64,000 bases of DNA from Crossaster papposus (lineage: Eukaryota; Echinodermata; Asteroidea; Velatida; Solasteridae), in the NCBI GenBank assembly GCA_037893245.1, contig JBAIAA010000650.1:620001-684000 (forward strand), written 5' to 3'. The notes beneath the pieces were generated by a model. It was not told where the DNA came from. It made no database searches and saw only the letters and a list, made by a program, of their open reading frames with translations. The position numbers and the translations under genes were made by a program. Shown here piece by piece: positions 50,141-62,904 of this stretch. Position 1 is the stretch's first letter, and every line of letters begins with the position of its first letter.

Positions 50141-51909
50141 TGTGATCGTGCGGAATAATGTTCTATCAAAATTTAACATAGGCCAAATAATTCAATTCAT
50201 GTTCGGTACTTTCGATAAGAGCGGTTTCAAATTGCAGCTTTCGACCAACTGGGTGGCATTTTGGGAAATCTTTAAGCTCTCCACAATAAAACTACGTACA
50301 AGGAAAAACACAAAAAAGGTTTACAGCTCGCTGTACCAACGCGAAGTGCTGTCCGTGCACTTCCTACACGGTTCAGCGAGGTTGCTGGTTTTCCCCCTGG
50401 TTCAGTTGGTGACTTTTGCGATAGTGTTTCACTTACATGCAACAACAGAACAAACATACGCCGTTTATGACGTGCTCTTTAATTACCAATAGGCACAGGT
50501 ACTAGGTATACACACTTTAAAGGTAATTTAATATACATTTGCAAACATAAAAAAACTAAACTACCAAATTATAGTGAAATACCTCACTTGACTGTAAGTG
50601 AATACAAAGTAAATAATTATAGTCTCGATTATTGAAATCAAGAAACTTAGTGTGGTATGGTGCCATTAAATTTCACAAATGTATAAATAAGACTTTATTT
50701 TACATCAAAATCACTAACTTTTGTATTGAGTTTTTTGGCTCTGCAAGTAAGTTTTCAAACCAAAGATAACTTTTTACGTGAATTCAAAACTAGATTAAAA
50801 TCTTACAGACTCATGGACATGTACATGATAGCACAGATGACGATGATAATTATGTAGGTAGAAACACATACATCAACATGAAGACATTTAAAAAAAACTA
50901 AATTACTTGCTTTTTATCAGAAATATTATAAAATATACAAATCTAAAAACTCTGACACGCCAGAGAGATCGCAGACTACCAGTTATAAGTGCCACCGTTT
51001 AAGTAGCAAGTGAAGATTATCACTGGACCGTCACTGGTCCCCTGCAGATGTCAAATGTACGCAGGCAACCAGGATGTATTAAAAACAAAAACAAGAAAAG
51101 CTATGAACGAAAGTTACAATTAATATAATCTTAAATTAAACAATTTAAAACACAAACAAAATCCAAACAAAAAGCATTAAACAGTGTAGGGACTACAACA
51201 TACAATTACAAAGTAAAGTAAAATTTGACAAAAATGTGTCTTTACCAAATAATATGTTTAAAGGAAACAAATACAACACACATTTAAACGAAGTAAAAAG
51301 CCATGATACCTCCCCTTTTAAAAAAAGTTTTAACTAGGTCTTATCCCCTTCCAAAATCTGCCCCTGAAACAAGGTAAAACACCAGCTGAAACTTGCAAAG
51401 TTGTTTTACTTCATTACCCTCAATATATCCAGTTCAGAATTTCCCTTCATTTCATTTACAAAAGAACCTGCCGCTTGTGATTAATTCGATAAGTCGTTTG
51501 CTCACTTTGGTCGGCGGCGTAAACAAAGCGTGAACAACCTGGCCAAAGGCGCCCAATTGGATACTCCTAAACAGGACCAGCATCAGTCGGTGAGGGAACG
51601 AACGGGACTGTGATGTGATTTACGATCCTTGTTTGGCGCGGCTTCCTTCATCAAACCCCGCACCTGTTTCAGCGGCAATACATGCTCTAGCTCACAACTG
51701 CCGAAATTTCAAATTCTGTTCATAAATCCTGCCCTACTTCTTAAAGTAAAAGGCTGATGACACCGAGAAAGATAAATTCTGTGGACAAGAAATGGGAAGT
51801 TCTCCATCCTCAAATGGACGGCTATTCGTGAAACAGTTCACTTCATGTAAAAACTGCCAATTTCTGTATTTGTTTTCTCGCACAAACAGGAAAATACAGT
51901 CCTACAGTC
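50141..51909. other. AT-rich intergenic DNA, nothing recognised
   Basis: No coding signal or notable repeat. Confidence 0.4.
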
Positions 51910-52142
51910 AGGGATGTAGTCGAGTCCATCACAAGTCCCTGCAAGTCCCTGTAAGTCCCTGCAAGTCCATCACAAGTCCTTCAGTTCCAATTCAAATCAC
52001 AAGCTATTCAAATCAGCTTTGACAAAGGCATTCCTTTGTCATTGTTCATCTAGTTACTGGTGACTGCCTTTATGAAGGGACTTGTGACTGGCTTCACGAA
52101 AGGACTTGTGAAAGGACTTGCAGGGACTCGACTACAACCCTA
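51910..52142. mobile_element. hAT-type MITE, copy 1
   Basis: Inverted ends CAGGGATGTAGTCGAGTCC and GGACTCGACTACAACCCTA. CAGGG tips with near-identical 8-bp flanks (CCTACAGT at 51902-51909, CGTACAGT at 52143-52150) fit the hAT superfamily. Short direct repeats of AAGTCCCTGC lie inside. A degenerate relative extends from about 52150 to 52510. Confidence 0.8.
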
Positions 52143-52510
52143 CGTACAGTTGAGTCCATCGAAGGGATGTGCAAGTCCATCACAGTTCTTCAGTCCCAAT
52201 TCAAATCGCAGGCTATTTAAATGAGCTTTGACGAAGGCATTAATTTGTCATTGTACATGTATTGTTCATGTGACTGGCTCCTACGAAGCAAGACATGAGA
52301 CAGAGAGAACCCCTCTTCTTTGTGGTGGTCATTGTGCTTGCAGAATGTTGTGGTTTCTCAGGAATTCGTTTTAGGGTTTTTTAGGGAGGGTGCGTAAGAT
52401 AACAATAGTCTAAGGAGTGTATAGGCATGGGGGACTAAGGGGGAGTCCCTAGGTCTCATATCGTGCTGGATATAGATTGGCTCGACTTGTCAAAGGACTC
52501 GCAAGGACTC

Positions 52511-54058
52511 AAAAACAACTCTTTTCACTCAACTTGTGGTAACATGATTTTCAAACAAAGTCGCCGAGAGGCAAGCGAGTACAAAAAATAAACACAAATT
52601 TTTATAGTTAAGAAGAATTATTTGCTCAAAGTAGTGATGCAACAGTTGTACTGCATCTAGTCAGTTTCCCCAGTGGTTCATTTGAAATGTAAAAATAATA
52701 AAAATTGACGATTGTAATTAGAACAATTCAAATCTATATCTAGCACCTCTTGACAATCACTTCAATTGTTTTGAAAGCTAAATCAGGGTTCTTTTCACCA
52801 ATGCTGACCCATCTTATTATCAATCATGCAAAAGAGAAATTCTCCCTTTCTTAAACTAAAGACTCGTTGGACCCCAAGAATGTTCGGATACTCAAAGTTG
52901 ACAATCTGTGTTTTCTGCAAGTTTCATCGTTGGTGGTTAAATATATATAAGAGAGAAAAAAGCCAATGACAGAAATGGGCGTTTATGGCTCAGATATAGG
53001 TTAGAAAACATACCCGCTACATTTCAAGCAAGTTTTCCTTCTTTTTTTTGTTAAATGAGGGGTCATAACTTAACTCAAGGTATTTCTTAATTTATTACAG
53101 GCTACTAGGCAAAAGCCCAGCACATAAAACATCACGAGAACATTTCCAAAGTGATTTAAGAAAAACTGTCTCAACCAAAATACCTCCTGATTACAAGATA
53201 CCCATAAGCTTACTTCGAAGAAGTATCAAATGCTCATTTATTATTATTTTTTTCAATCAGAAATTAAATTCTTTCCATCAAACCCATCTCATTATAGTAA
53301 CAAAAACCACTGGAAAATTGAAGTAGGCACTAATCAAGAACTTTTTGTTTTTACTTCAGACCGCCGGGGCCCAGAGGTCGCATACCGAACAGCCTACCGT
53401 GGTTAAAGCTTCAAACCAGGCCGGACTGACGGGGAACCGGGGAGTTCTTTGATACGTCAACTCTCCGGTAATTTACGGCCGGAGCACACGTGCAGCTTGG
53501 CCGAAACCTGGTGCTTAAATTGCTTGATTTACGCTACCGCTACTGCAGCCCAGACAAGACTAATGTACGTGGTGAGTGGGGGTGTAATACTATAGCGAGG
53601 GTCTGCAAGATGAACCTTATAGGGAGCATAGGGACTAGATAAACCTCAGGAGGAACCCTCCATTTGGGGCTTTACTATAATAACGATTATATGATTGGTG
53701 GGGCTGGGGAATAACGTAAAACCTTCACTAATCGCCAAGCGACACTCTTAAGCGACTGGAATCCCGACAACGAAATTAACCCTCAGCAAAATAACGAGGT
53801 CGAGGGTTAAAGCATTTACCTACACTTAAAATGTTATATGAACAATAAAGTAACATGGTAAATAAATAATGCGGTATGGGTCTTGTCACACAATAGAATA
53901 TCACATTAAAAAAATATCGGTACTATTTTAACCATTTTTACAAGGCTTTTAATCGCTATGGTTCTAATCTTAGCCACATTACGATTACTCTATAATCACT
54001 CAAGGGAGTTGACACCGTTCCACCCCTAGGATTGAATTTATAGACTTGGCAATTGTTA
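52511..54058. other. Intergenic DNA
   Basis: No gene is supported. 53345-53580 is a GC-richer patch (GACGGGGAACCGGGGAGTTC) of unknown role. Confidence 0.4.
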
Positions 54059-54078
54059 GGGGGGGGGGGGGGAGGGGT

Positions 54079-54181
54079 TGACATGTTGTCGTTGTCTGCG
54101 TGTAATTCTGCAGTTTGTGGGTTCGAGTCCAGCCTGGGGTTGTGCATGACTGGTATGTGTGCCCTTGGGCAAGGCACTTTG
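54079..54181 (+). mobile_element. SINE 5' part, interrupted by a hAT-type MITE
   Basis: B-box GTGGGTTCGAGTCC near 54117 and the body word GCCCTTGGGCAAGGCACTTT match the SINE at 4466. The SINE is cut at 54181 by the element that follows and resumes briefly after 54408. Confidence 0.75.
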
Positions 54182-54408
54182 CAGGGTTGTATAGTCGAGT
54201 CCCTGCAAGTCCGTTCACAAGTCCCTTCGTGAAGCCAGTCACAAGTCCCTTCATAAAGGCAGTCACAAGTAACTGGATGAACAATGACAAAGAAATGCTT
54301 TTGTCAAAGCTGATTTGAATAGCTTGTGATTTGAATTGGGAACTGAAGGACTTGTGGTGGACTTGCATGGACTTACAGGGACTTGTGATGGACTCGACTT
54401 CATCCCTG
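54182..54408. mobile_element. hAT-type MITE, copy 2, with 8-bp target duplication
   Basis: Ends CAGGGTTGTATAGTCGAGTC and the inverted GACTCGACTTCATCCCTG. The 8-bp sequence GCACTTTG lies on both sides (54174-54181 and 54409-54416), and both flanks are SINE sequence. At 227 bp it is non-coding and related, in inverted orientation, to 51910-52142. Confidence 0.92.
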
Positions 54409-55061
54409 GCACTTTGTCACTCATTACTTCTACATACGAGCGCAGTGATTGATACCGTGGCTGCTTTGCGTGGAAATGGCGGTATTAGGCAGTATGCATG
54501 TACTAATACTATGCAGGCAGCTGAGATTGTTTTTGGAACGTTTGATTGGCTCAATGAAAAGGGGTAAGTAATAATGTAAAGTAATCTTTAGAAAGTGAAG
54601 TACCATTAGGATTGTAAAACGTTTGGAAAACCTGGCCAAAATATGTTCATTATTCAAGATGTACCAATCTTTGTTAAACCATTCACCCATTACTTTTTAC
54701 TTGACATAACCCCACTGTCATTACACGTACATGTACTGTGGTTTTTGTTTTTTTGGGGTAATTATATAGACTCGAATGATGACCCGGAACCGAATTTAGA
54801 AAAAACAAACGATCTATCATAGTTGTACACAACCTTATAATGGACTCCCCAGATGTGAAACGTTTACAAGAAGCTGGTTTTGTAATACACGGAACCTTGT
54901 TTACGTGTGGACCGGGTGACAAAGGTAATTTGACTGTGGAAGTCATCATTGGACGTGTTTACATTCTCTTAGAGTCATCATCATCGTCATCGTCATCATC
55001 ATCAAATGACCCTCTGTGCTCAATAAGTTAAGCTTCTTTAGCTGCTGGGTGATTAGGGTTG

Positions 55062-55063
<2 letters not shown>

Positions 55064-55092
<29 letters not shown>

Positions 55093-55345
55093 AGCTACTA
55101 GGGGCTGGGGCTGGTGGGGGATGGTGGGGGATGCTTGGGGATGCTTGGGGCTGGGGCTAATATGGGCTGGGCTACTGGGGGGTGGGGCTACTGAGGGCTG
55201 GGGCTACTTGGGGCTGGTGGGGGTTGGGGCTTTAGGGCTTAGGCCTACTGGGGCATGGTGCTGTTGGGGGTGGGGCTGCTGGGGCTTGGGGCTGCTGAGG
55301 TTTGCTGAGGCTTGGGGCTGCTGGGGGGGGGGGGGGGGGCTGGAG
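55064..55345 (+). repeat. G-rich low-complexity block bounded by long G runs
   Basis: A run of 29 G (55064-55092) is followed by irregular GGGGCT/GGGGATG repeats and a second run of 17 G (55323-55339). The strong strand asymmetry over 280 bp could form G-quadruplexes. The open frame across it is low-complexity and not a gene. Confidence 0.9.
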
Positions 55346-56319
55346 ATTGGGAATTGAAGATCGATAATTGGGTTTTGAGTGGGGGTGATGTAATGGCGTA
55401 CATAGCACATCCAAAGGTTCTCCCAATTCAAGGTAATTTAGAACAAGCCAAAACCAGTAACTCCCTTCCATCACTGTCAGAATCCCAATCTCAGCTCTTA
55501 ATCAAAGTGTCAACGATTTTCTTCCAATGCCTGCCAAGTTCAGGACGGTAATTTGCTAAACACTCTTGTTTATTTTAAAACCTCTCCCGGACTACCCCTG
55601 TAGGTCAACTGTTTAGGTATACAGGACAAGTAAGCGGGCGCATTCCAAGCATTTTGACACCTTTTCGGTGATAAATCTCCCATATTTAGAGATGAAAACA
55701 GGCGCGGGTATTAGTTGGATCGATGTGTTGTCAACAGAGCCGAATAGCGTTAAAGGTTTGAAGGTGCAACCTAAAAGTGATAAGGCAAAAAGTCAGCCGG
55801 TGAAAGTTTTACTAAAACACAATTTCTGCTGCAGCCTTTAGAACCATTCTTTTATTAAAGAAACTCAAGATTTTAAATAATGTTGTCAACCTTTATGGGA
55901 CGGGTGGGGTGAACAAGTAAGTTGGGGTATATATTTTCAAAAACTTGGGCAAATACTATTTCCCTAAACATCTTCGAAACTCATGTCATTTCTCCATGGA
56001 GAGAGGTCTGCAAACTCGATCAATACCGGTCGTCGTGCATCGATACTTTTCCATGAGATAATTTTGCAGTGTGCCAATCATTTCATGCAACCTTTCAGAT
56101 TTCAAGAGACGGTTCAATCAAGTAGACTTACGTGCGCAGAATACCCTTGTCAGTCAATAGTTTCTAAATCCAGAGACCATAAAATAGCAGATCTTGGAGG
56201 AATTTTAAGTGTCTCAAGGTTAGGTGTTTCTTTTTTCTTGTTTTTGGGAGGGGAGGTTATAGTGTCAGTTGTATAAAGTAGATTATTGTTGTTGTCGTTT
56301 TGAAATAGGTGTCAACATC

Positions 56320-56610
56320 TCGTAAAGGTAGGATATACCATTAGTAATTGCTTAATTTATCATGAATGGGTGGATTTTTTTGGGGGGAGGGGGGGGGGGT
56401 TTAACTGACCTGTCCAAAGTTTTACAAATATGAAAAAAAACAGCCGTCCGGCGATCTGAATTTTTAAAAATAAAATTCAATTTTTCGAAACAATTATTTT
56501 GCTGGATGCCTAGAATCCTTATAGACTTTCAAATAAGTAAGAAATTTCTTAATAATTCGGTGGTAACCTTTTTCGATATCTGCAAATGGTGTATCTTCTA
56601 AGGATAACAT
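56320..56610. repeat. Repeat A copy, inverted
   Basis: Reverse-complement of repeat A: GTTTAACTGACCTGTCCAAA near 56400 and TCGATATCTGCAAATGGTGT near 56573. The left edge also starts AAAGGTAGGATATACCATT, so the outer ends form inverted repeats. Confidence 0.7.
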
Positions 56611-58899
56611 TTTGATTGTTTTGCAGATCGGTTGTTTTGCAGAACGACTTAAATGGCCCATTGCTAATTTCAACAGATTAATTGAGCCGCTTTTGCCTGG
56701 AAATGCCTGAAAGGTTTCATCATGTTTAACGTTTGATCATAATCTACGTGCACATACCACCTTTAAAAAAGTCCCAATTGTACAGAAATAAAATATGAAG
56801 CGCCGAATGTTCACCGAAAGGACATGGCCGATCCCAGACGTGACATCAACAAAATGATCTCATGGATCGGTGCAAAACTAGAAAAACTGCTCTGCTTTTT
56901 AGAAATGCGGGCTTTAGGGCTCGGAGGGGGCACTACCTAGGGAGTCTTGTGTTGCTCAAGATTTGTTACTGGGCCAACAGATGCGAAGGAGAGATTATTT
57001 ATATGCTCGGTGTCATCTTGGGAAGGTGATGATGGTTTTTTTCTTCAGTTCAACTATCATAAAAGTCTGGATTCCCGGGTCAAAAGTCGGCCGACATGCT
57101 TAATGTGATGGAGTTTAGGTTTTATTACTGAGAGTTGTGTTTATAAAGTTAATGCACAATTGGGGAAGAGAAAATGAAAACAAAAGATACAATCCAAGCA
57201 GTGTTCCTGCACCTTTCAAACATTTCTGTGACCAAATAATAACAATTCGTGACCAAGTTTATAATAAAGGAAATTATAATGTGTATTAGTGAAATTTGTC
57301 CTATTTTTTTTTTAATACAGAAACCTCAGATTTCCGATTGTAAACTAGTATGAATATATATACAGACCAATTACAAGTGTAATTTTGACAATTTTCCATG
57401 AAAGAAAGTATCGGCTGAATAACTAACAATTTGCTAATCACAAAATAGGTTACCAGCCCAAATGCCACGCAGTCAGTATTGCATGCGACTGGTTCCCTGC
57501 CAATTTCTGCTTAGCGCATAAACCTCCTAAGCAATATTTTCTGTTTAACAGCTCGTCGAGAGTGGATCCTGGACTCTTCCTATGGGGAAATCTGTGATTG
57601 GCACGTAGGTTGGCTGAGTTCCACCTCAAGATGTCAAATTAACCTGGTTATGATGCTGATTTACAATATCCTTATTTGGGTCTGTCTGGTACCCATACCT
57701 CTCCTGGGACCCACACTTGATATAATGAGTAAGGGCTCTGATCCTTGATCCAAGGGATCTGAAATATTAAATCATACCACAATAAATTTATTGAGGTGGT
57801 GAAAAAAATTGCTTCGGGAGGAAAATAATCTACACTAGAAAAAAAAGTAAATTTCACTTTTAGCAACTGCTCTACCGATAAGTCTAGATCTGCCTAATTA
57901 TATTCTGGTTTAAACGTTATATGTGCTTAGAAAATACAACATAACATTTAAAGATTATTCTGTAGATTAACTGTGACTCAATGATGGACTGTATTAGGCA
58001 TTCAGATCTCCAATAAATTCTTTTAGGTCATCAAATAAATTCTTGAAAGGTTTGCTCCTGATTAAAGGCACAGGATTGTCTTGCAAAAATCTAGCGAAAC
58101 AGAAACCGAAAGTCGCCATCAGAGGTGAAACCCTTTAAAGGGCAATCTAACAAATGTACAAATGTGCCTAGAAGCATCTGGCCAATTCCGAAAAGTCACC
58201 CCCCCCCCCCCCTCTTCCCCTCATCCCCCCCAAACAGACATTATAAATCTACCAACACAACTTTGCTCGCTCATAGAAAATATCCACAACCATCAATTTA
58301 CACAATTTTGTTGTTGTTAAGGTTAATATAAAACACAACAGGGAACGGGCATGTGGTGATAGACAGTCAGAAATATATTGAAGAAAGGCGAGAAGGTCGA
58401 TTTATCCGCTGACCCCAAACGGAAGTCGCACCAACACCGATTGACCACATGTGGACCGGTCTCATACGGGCGACTTCCAAAACCCCCTTGTCAATTTTTT
58501 TCTATCACCCTACTGAAGTGAACACCTCACCAGATGATTTTTACCTGCAGCTAGCTTGGGGTGGGGGGAATTGACTTGCAATCAAATCTGGCCATGTCAC
58601 ACAGTTCATCATCAGCTACCCCACTACGGACCTGAACCGGGGAAGAATTTACCCCCCACAAGAGGAATCTTCCTGTTGGTTCCCATGGTGATATCACACG
58701 CAACGTATCTCAGCCAGTAATTCACTGTATGATTAACGGCCCAAATACTAATTGAAACAACATTGGGTTATTTCTCTGAAGCCTGTATAGCACCGAACAG
58801 CAAGAAATATCAACTGATGAGATCGAAATTTGGAAGTTGGCAAGATTTGTTTAACGGTAAAAAAAAAGAAAAAGTGTAATCACCACTTTCTCTGGGGCA
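56611..58899. other. Intergenic DNA and possible HTATSF1 3' UTR
   Basis: No coding signal. A degenerate MITE-1-like stretch lies at 57420-57560, and a 14-base C run at 58199-58212. Part of the right side should be the HTATSF1 3' UTR. Confidence 0.35.
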
Positions 58900-59988
58900 T
58901 CACGTTGTCGTGTGGACGGCTTCGGTGTTCTGCGTGGTATCGCTCCCTGCCTCCGTAACCGAACTGCTGCCGCCATCGGTGTGCTGAGCGATATTGCTCC
59001 CCTGCGTTTTCGTCGTCTCCTTCCCCGTGTCTTGCTTCTTGCCGCTCTCCGATTCCGCCGTCCTCTTCTTGTCGTCGTTATCTAAGAAGTTCTCCCACTT
59101 CTTGAGGCGTTCGTCTCGCTCTTTGTCCGTCTCCTCTATCTTGTAGTCGGTCACGCCATCCCACAGCTCGCAGAGAAGCTGTCTCTTCGCAAACCACCTT
59201 CCAAAATAAACGAAGGTCCCCCTTTAAATAAACTGATTTCTCAAAGGACAGGTGAACATGTGAGTGTGTTGCATGGACAAGGCACTGAAGAATTTCGAAA
59301 TATTTCAAAGCGACTGGAAGTGTAAGTTATTAAGAACACATTCTTGGGGATAGATTGACCGGTCTGGTTCCCTACCTTCCGTTGAGGGATGCCACACAAT
59401 CATCAGCGCATTCCACGTCTTTGAATTTGACAGAGGCGACACCGTCAGGATGCATCTGCGAGAAAGACAGTCGAAATAGGGGTGAAGCTTATTACTGGCA
59501 CTTGTTATTATGACATTTGTCATGGTCACTGCCATTTGTGGTGGCCACTCATTTGTTGTGGTCACTGTCATTTGTTGTGGTCACTGTCATTTGTCGTGGT
59601 CACTGTCATTTGTCGTGGTCACTGTCATTTGTCACAGTCGCTGTCATTTGCCACAATCGTTGTCATGAAGAAATCATTTTCTTGATCAAGATGCGCTGTT
59701 ATCACAAGAATTGCCACCTTTATCACCAGCATGACCATCAATAAAATTACTGTCATCATCATCACTACCACCAACACAATCATCACTACCACCCCAAATC
59801 ACCGCCGACCAACTCTCGGGACACCGTGACCAGATGCAGCATCTCAAACCTCTGAAAAAAAGTCTCCCGATTTGTCAAGCATCTTCCAAAAAACTTACAT
59901 CGAAGATGAGGACTTTCTTGACCTCTCCAAACTTGGAGCACTCCGACTGCAGGTCGTCTTTGATCTCGTTGATAACCATAGCATCTTC
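58900..59988 (-). CDS. HTATSF1: HTATSF1 (Tat-SF1/CUS2-like splicing factor), last 3 exons only
   Basis: Minus-strand exons 59899-59988, 59376-59455 and 58900-59197 join in phase to 155 C-terminal residues. They encode the U2AF-homology motif (UHM/RRM2): INEIKDDLQSECSKFGEVKK, then HPDGVASVKFKDVECADDC, and RWFAKRQLLCELWDGVTDYK with the UHM-type R-W/G-F loop. TDYKIEETDKERDERLKKWE follows, a linker typical of this family. The C-terminal tail is short (about 60 residues, Lys/Glu/Thr-rich) compared with the very long acidic tail of human Tat-SF1. Known homologues contact SF3B1 through the UHM and support U2 snRNP and transcription elongation. RRM1 and the N-terminus were not found up to 64000 and probably lie beyond the window. 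Confidence 0.93.
59516..59665 (+). repeat. 18-bp tandem repeat in an HTATSF1 intron
   Basis: About seven imperfect units of GTCATTTGTTGTGGTCACT lie between exons at 59455 and 59899. Confidence 0.85.
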
Positions 59989-61494
59989 CTGCAAAAAAGA
60001 GAGAAAAAAGAGAATAAAGAGAAGTTAGCAAAATAAATAAACCATTTTATTTAGTTAATTGCAAGGAACAACTGGAGAGCCCCTTAAATGTTCACAAAGT
60101 CATAAAACAATACCTTTGCAAACACTTTTTTGCCAGCAGAGCTCTTAAAGAGACAGTAACATGTCCCTTTTTATTTTGAAAAAAACCAACCAACACATGC
60201 ATTTCTAGGAATTATCAGAGGCAGTCTTTTCCATGTTTAGGTATCGCGCGTGGCCTTTAAATTCAACCAAGCCAAATATTCCCTGAATGCAGAACACTGT
60301 CTTTACGGCAGAAAAACAAGTTGGGCCAATCAACACAAACGTTTTAGCACCCTCTCATACCAACCCAAAGCACTCGAACAGCCTCTAAACTTTGGAAAAC
60401 CAAGAAAAGAAAGATGAAAAGGAAAGGAATATACAAGAAATATATCCCAGATTGGCTAGCTGGAAAACACAAGCAGTTATCTTTCAACAATAATTACCAC
60501 TGTCCTAGTATCAGCCCTTCATAACTATAATATATGGACTAGACAGCTGCTCCATAAATCTCACCCAATTACGCCAGTAGAGACATATTTACTAGGGGTG
60601 ACTCTAAATGACTCCTAGGGTTTTTAAATAAACGAAGAGCATTTGGAGACCTTGGGTAGGATGCTACAGGGAGAGTATTTGATATATACCCAGAGAGATC
60701 GAGTTATACACAAACGGAGAGTCTTTTTGTATTTTGTTGAAGAAGGACAATGGATAAGAACGAGACTTGTGGAGGTTTCGTAGACAAGTTAGAGAAGGCA
60801 CATTGATCAACCAAGGATTGATCAAGTGATTTCAAGTGATTTCAAGTGATTTCAAGTGATCCAGGGATTTTTATTTGAGAAATAAAAAATATCAGATTTT
60901 GAACGTTTTGGACAAATGGGAAAAGGATTATTACTGAAAAGAGACTGTATTGTTTTATTACTAATATAGATATGGTCAGGAAGGAACTAATCAAATAAAT
61001 GAATATTTCTTGATCAAATTTATATCGTTTGATTTTTAAAAAAACCAATACCAGTTAAAAATAGGGATAGAATTCAACATTCTAAAACTGCATTTATATT
61101 CAGTTTATGAAAAAACGTTACTGCAATAAGTGCTACTGAACAATCCATTGTTGTGAGTTTCATTCAGGTTACCAATGTATGTAACTGGGAAAGATTTAAC
61201 TTACATTTAAGCATCGACTCTAAACAAAGAAATCCCAATTTACCAGACAAATATTAAATTTAAAGGTTATTCCCAACAGAGCAACCACAAAGGAGAACAT
61301 AAAACATGTTGCTTTTTTTACATTCATGCAGCACATTCTTTTTTCCCCCCCAACATCTGGAGAAAGTTCAAGGGAACATTAAAGCTGCTTGCAAGAAAGA
61401 GACTTCAATTTTTGAGGCAATACAAGGAAAGAATGTTGAAAGAACTTTTGCCACTTTTTTTTTTCCATAAAAAAAATCATCTAAAAAAAAATCA

Positions 61495-61625
61495 GTCATT
61501 GTAAAATATGTTGAAAAGACATGAATCTGGGGATGAGAAAACATTTCCAATTTCTTTAGAAAATACTTGAAAATTGTCTTGAATCTCCATACACTTTGTA
61601 GACAAATGCAGAAGTGGCATCAAGA
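61495..61625 (+). repeat. Dispersed repeat B, copy 5
   Basis: ATGTTGAAAAGACATGAATC and GCAGAAGTGGCATCAAGAT, close to the copy at 11490. Confidence 0.75.
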
Positions 61626-62680
61626 TACATTCTTTCCAAAGACAACAGAGGGAATAAACTTTAGACCAAAAGTTTAAACTTTTGTTGATCTTTCAACATT
61701 TTGAATTGACTATAAACACAGTGAAGTAATCTTGGAAATAACTGAAGCAAACATTCACCAGTTATTTGTTCATTTTAAATCAAGAAAAAACGAATAACTG
61801 AAACAATAAATACGATCTTCATCCCCGCAAGGTTGAAAGTTGTCTACATTTCTATTTGCAAGTCCCCAATTACTGCAAGGCCATCTGCAGCTCGCTTGAA
61901 CATACAAACAATCCCCCCCCCCCTCCAACCAGTAGGTAAATAACACCAACGACCCACCAAACCCCTATAACAACCAGATTTGTAGAAAATTCACACGTTT
62001 GACAATACAAAGAAATTACTGTTTATAAATGGTCCCCCACCCCAATAGAAAAAAAATCAGAATAAAATAAGACAGGGATTTTTCACCACCTTGTCACGTC
62101 TCAAATCTCGACTGTGGTCAAAACTAAAGACAAGGCCAAAAAAAAAAAAAAAAATCAGAATAGAAAAGGAACAAATATTGTCATCGCACATCAATTACTG
62201 CAAATCCTCTGCACATTTTTTACCCCCTTTTTTTCTTTTCTTGTTGAAGTAACAGCCAGCCATGGAATCTAACACAGTGCGTCTTTGTGTAAAGCTGGGG
62301 AGGATTTTGAACAGATTTTATTCCCTGTGCCCCCAGGGGCAGGAGGTGATGATAGAGGCCTGTCATAATCAATACTTATCTTGGTCTTTCCGTCTATTTT
62401 TTTCTTCTTTCCTTTTCGTTTTCTCCTGATTTCTTTCTTTGACTCTGGCAGACGGGATGGATTGTGGAAACTGAGAATTGCTTCCAGATTTTTTTTTGGG
62501 GGGGGGGGGGGGTGGACAAAGGTTGTTAGGATAGATTTACAAGGTTGGGTACAGATGGTTGTGAAATACATGCCTCTAAATCAACAAAATCTCAAAGGAG
62601 GGGGGGGGAGCATGAATGTCTTTCATTTGAAAATACTTACCTTACCATCCATTACACATGAAATGTAACCTACTATACCA

Positions 62681-62904
62681 GGGGCCAATTTCATAGAGCT
62701 GCTTAAGCACAAACACCCTTGCTTAATAAATTAGGTAAGGAGCCAAAATTCCAGGTGATTGTTATGCTAAGCTAAAAACAGCTAAGTACCAATCACAAAT
62801 AATATACATCACATGGAGTTGTGGCTGGTAAGCTGGTTTTACTAAGCAAAAATGTTTTGTGCTTAAGCAATTTTTATGCTGAAGCAGCTCCTTGAAATTG
62901 GCCC
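62681..62904. mobile_element. MITE family 1 copy
   Basis: Ends GGGGCCAATTTCATAGAGCT and AGCTCCTTGAAATTGGCCC, with internal GCTTAAGCA repeats. Confidence 0.9.

Noticed and set aside
54331-54567. Possible exon ending at a GTAAGT donor
   Set aside because: Its first part is the hAT-type MITE; the rest is unrecognised and lacks an acceptor.
55016-55357. Gly/Trp/Leu-rich 113-codon frame
   Set aside because: Low-complexity translation of the G-rich repeat.
62269-62571. Lys-rich minus-strand frame that could be an HTATSF1 exon
   Set aside because: It does not match RRM1 or the linker of the family, and it ends in a stop upstream of the known exons.
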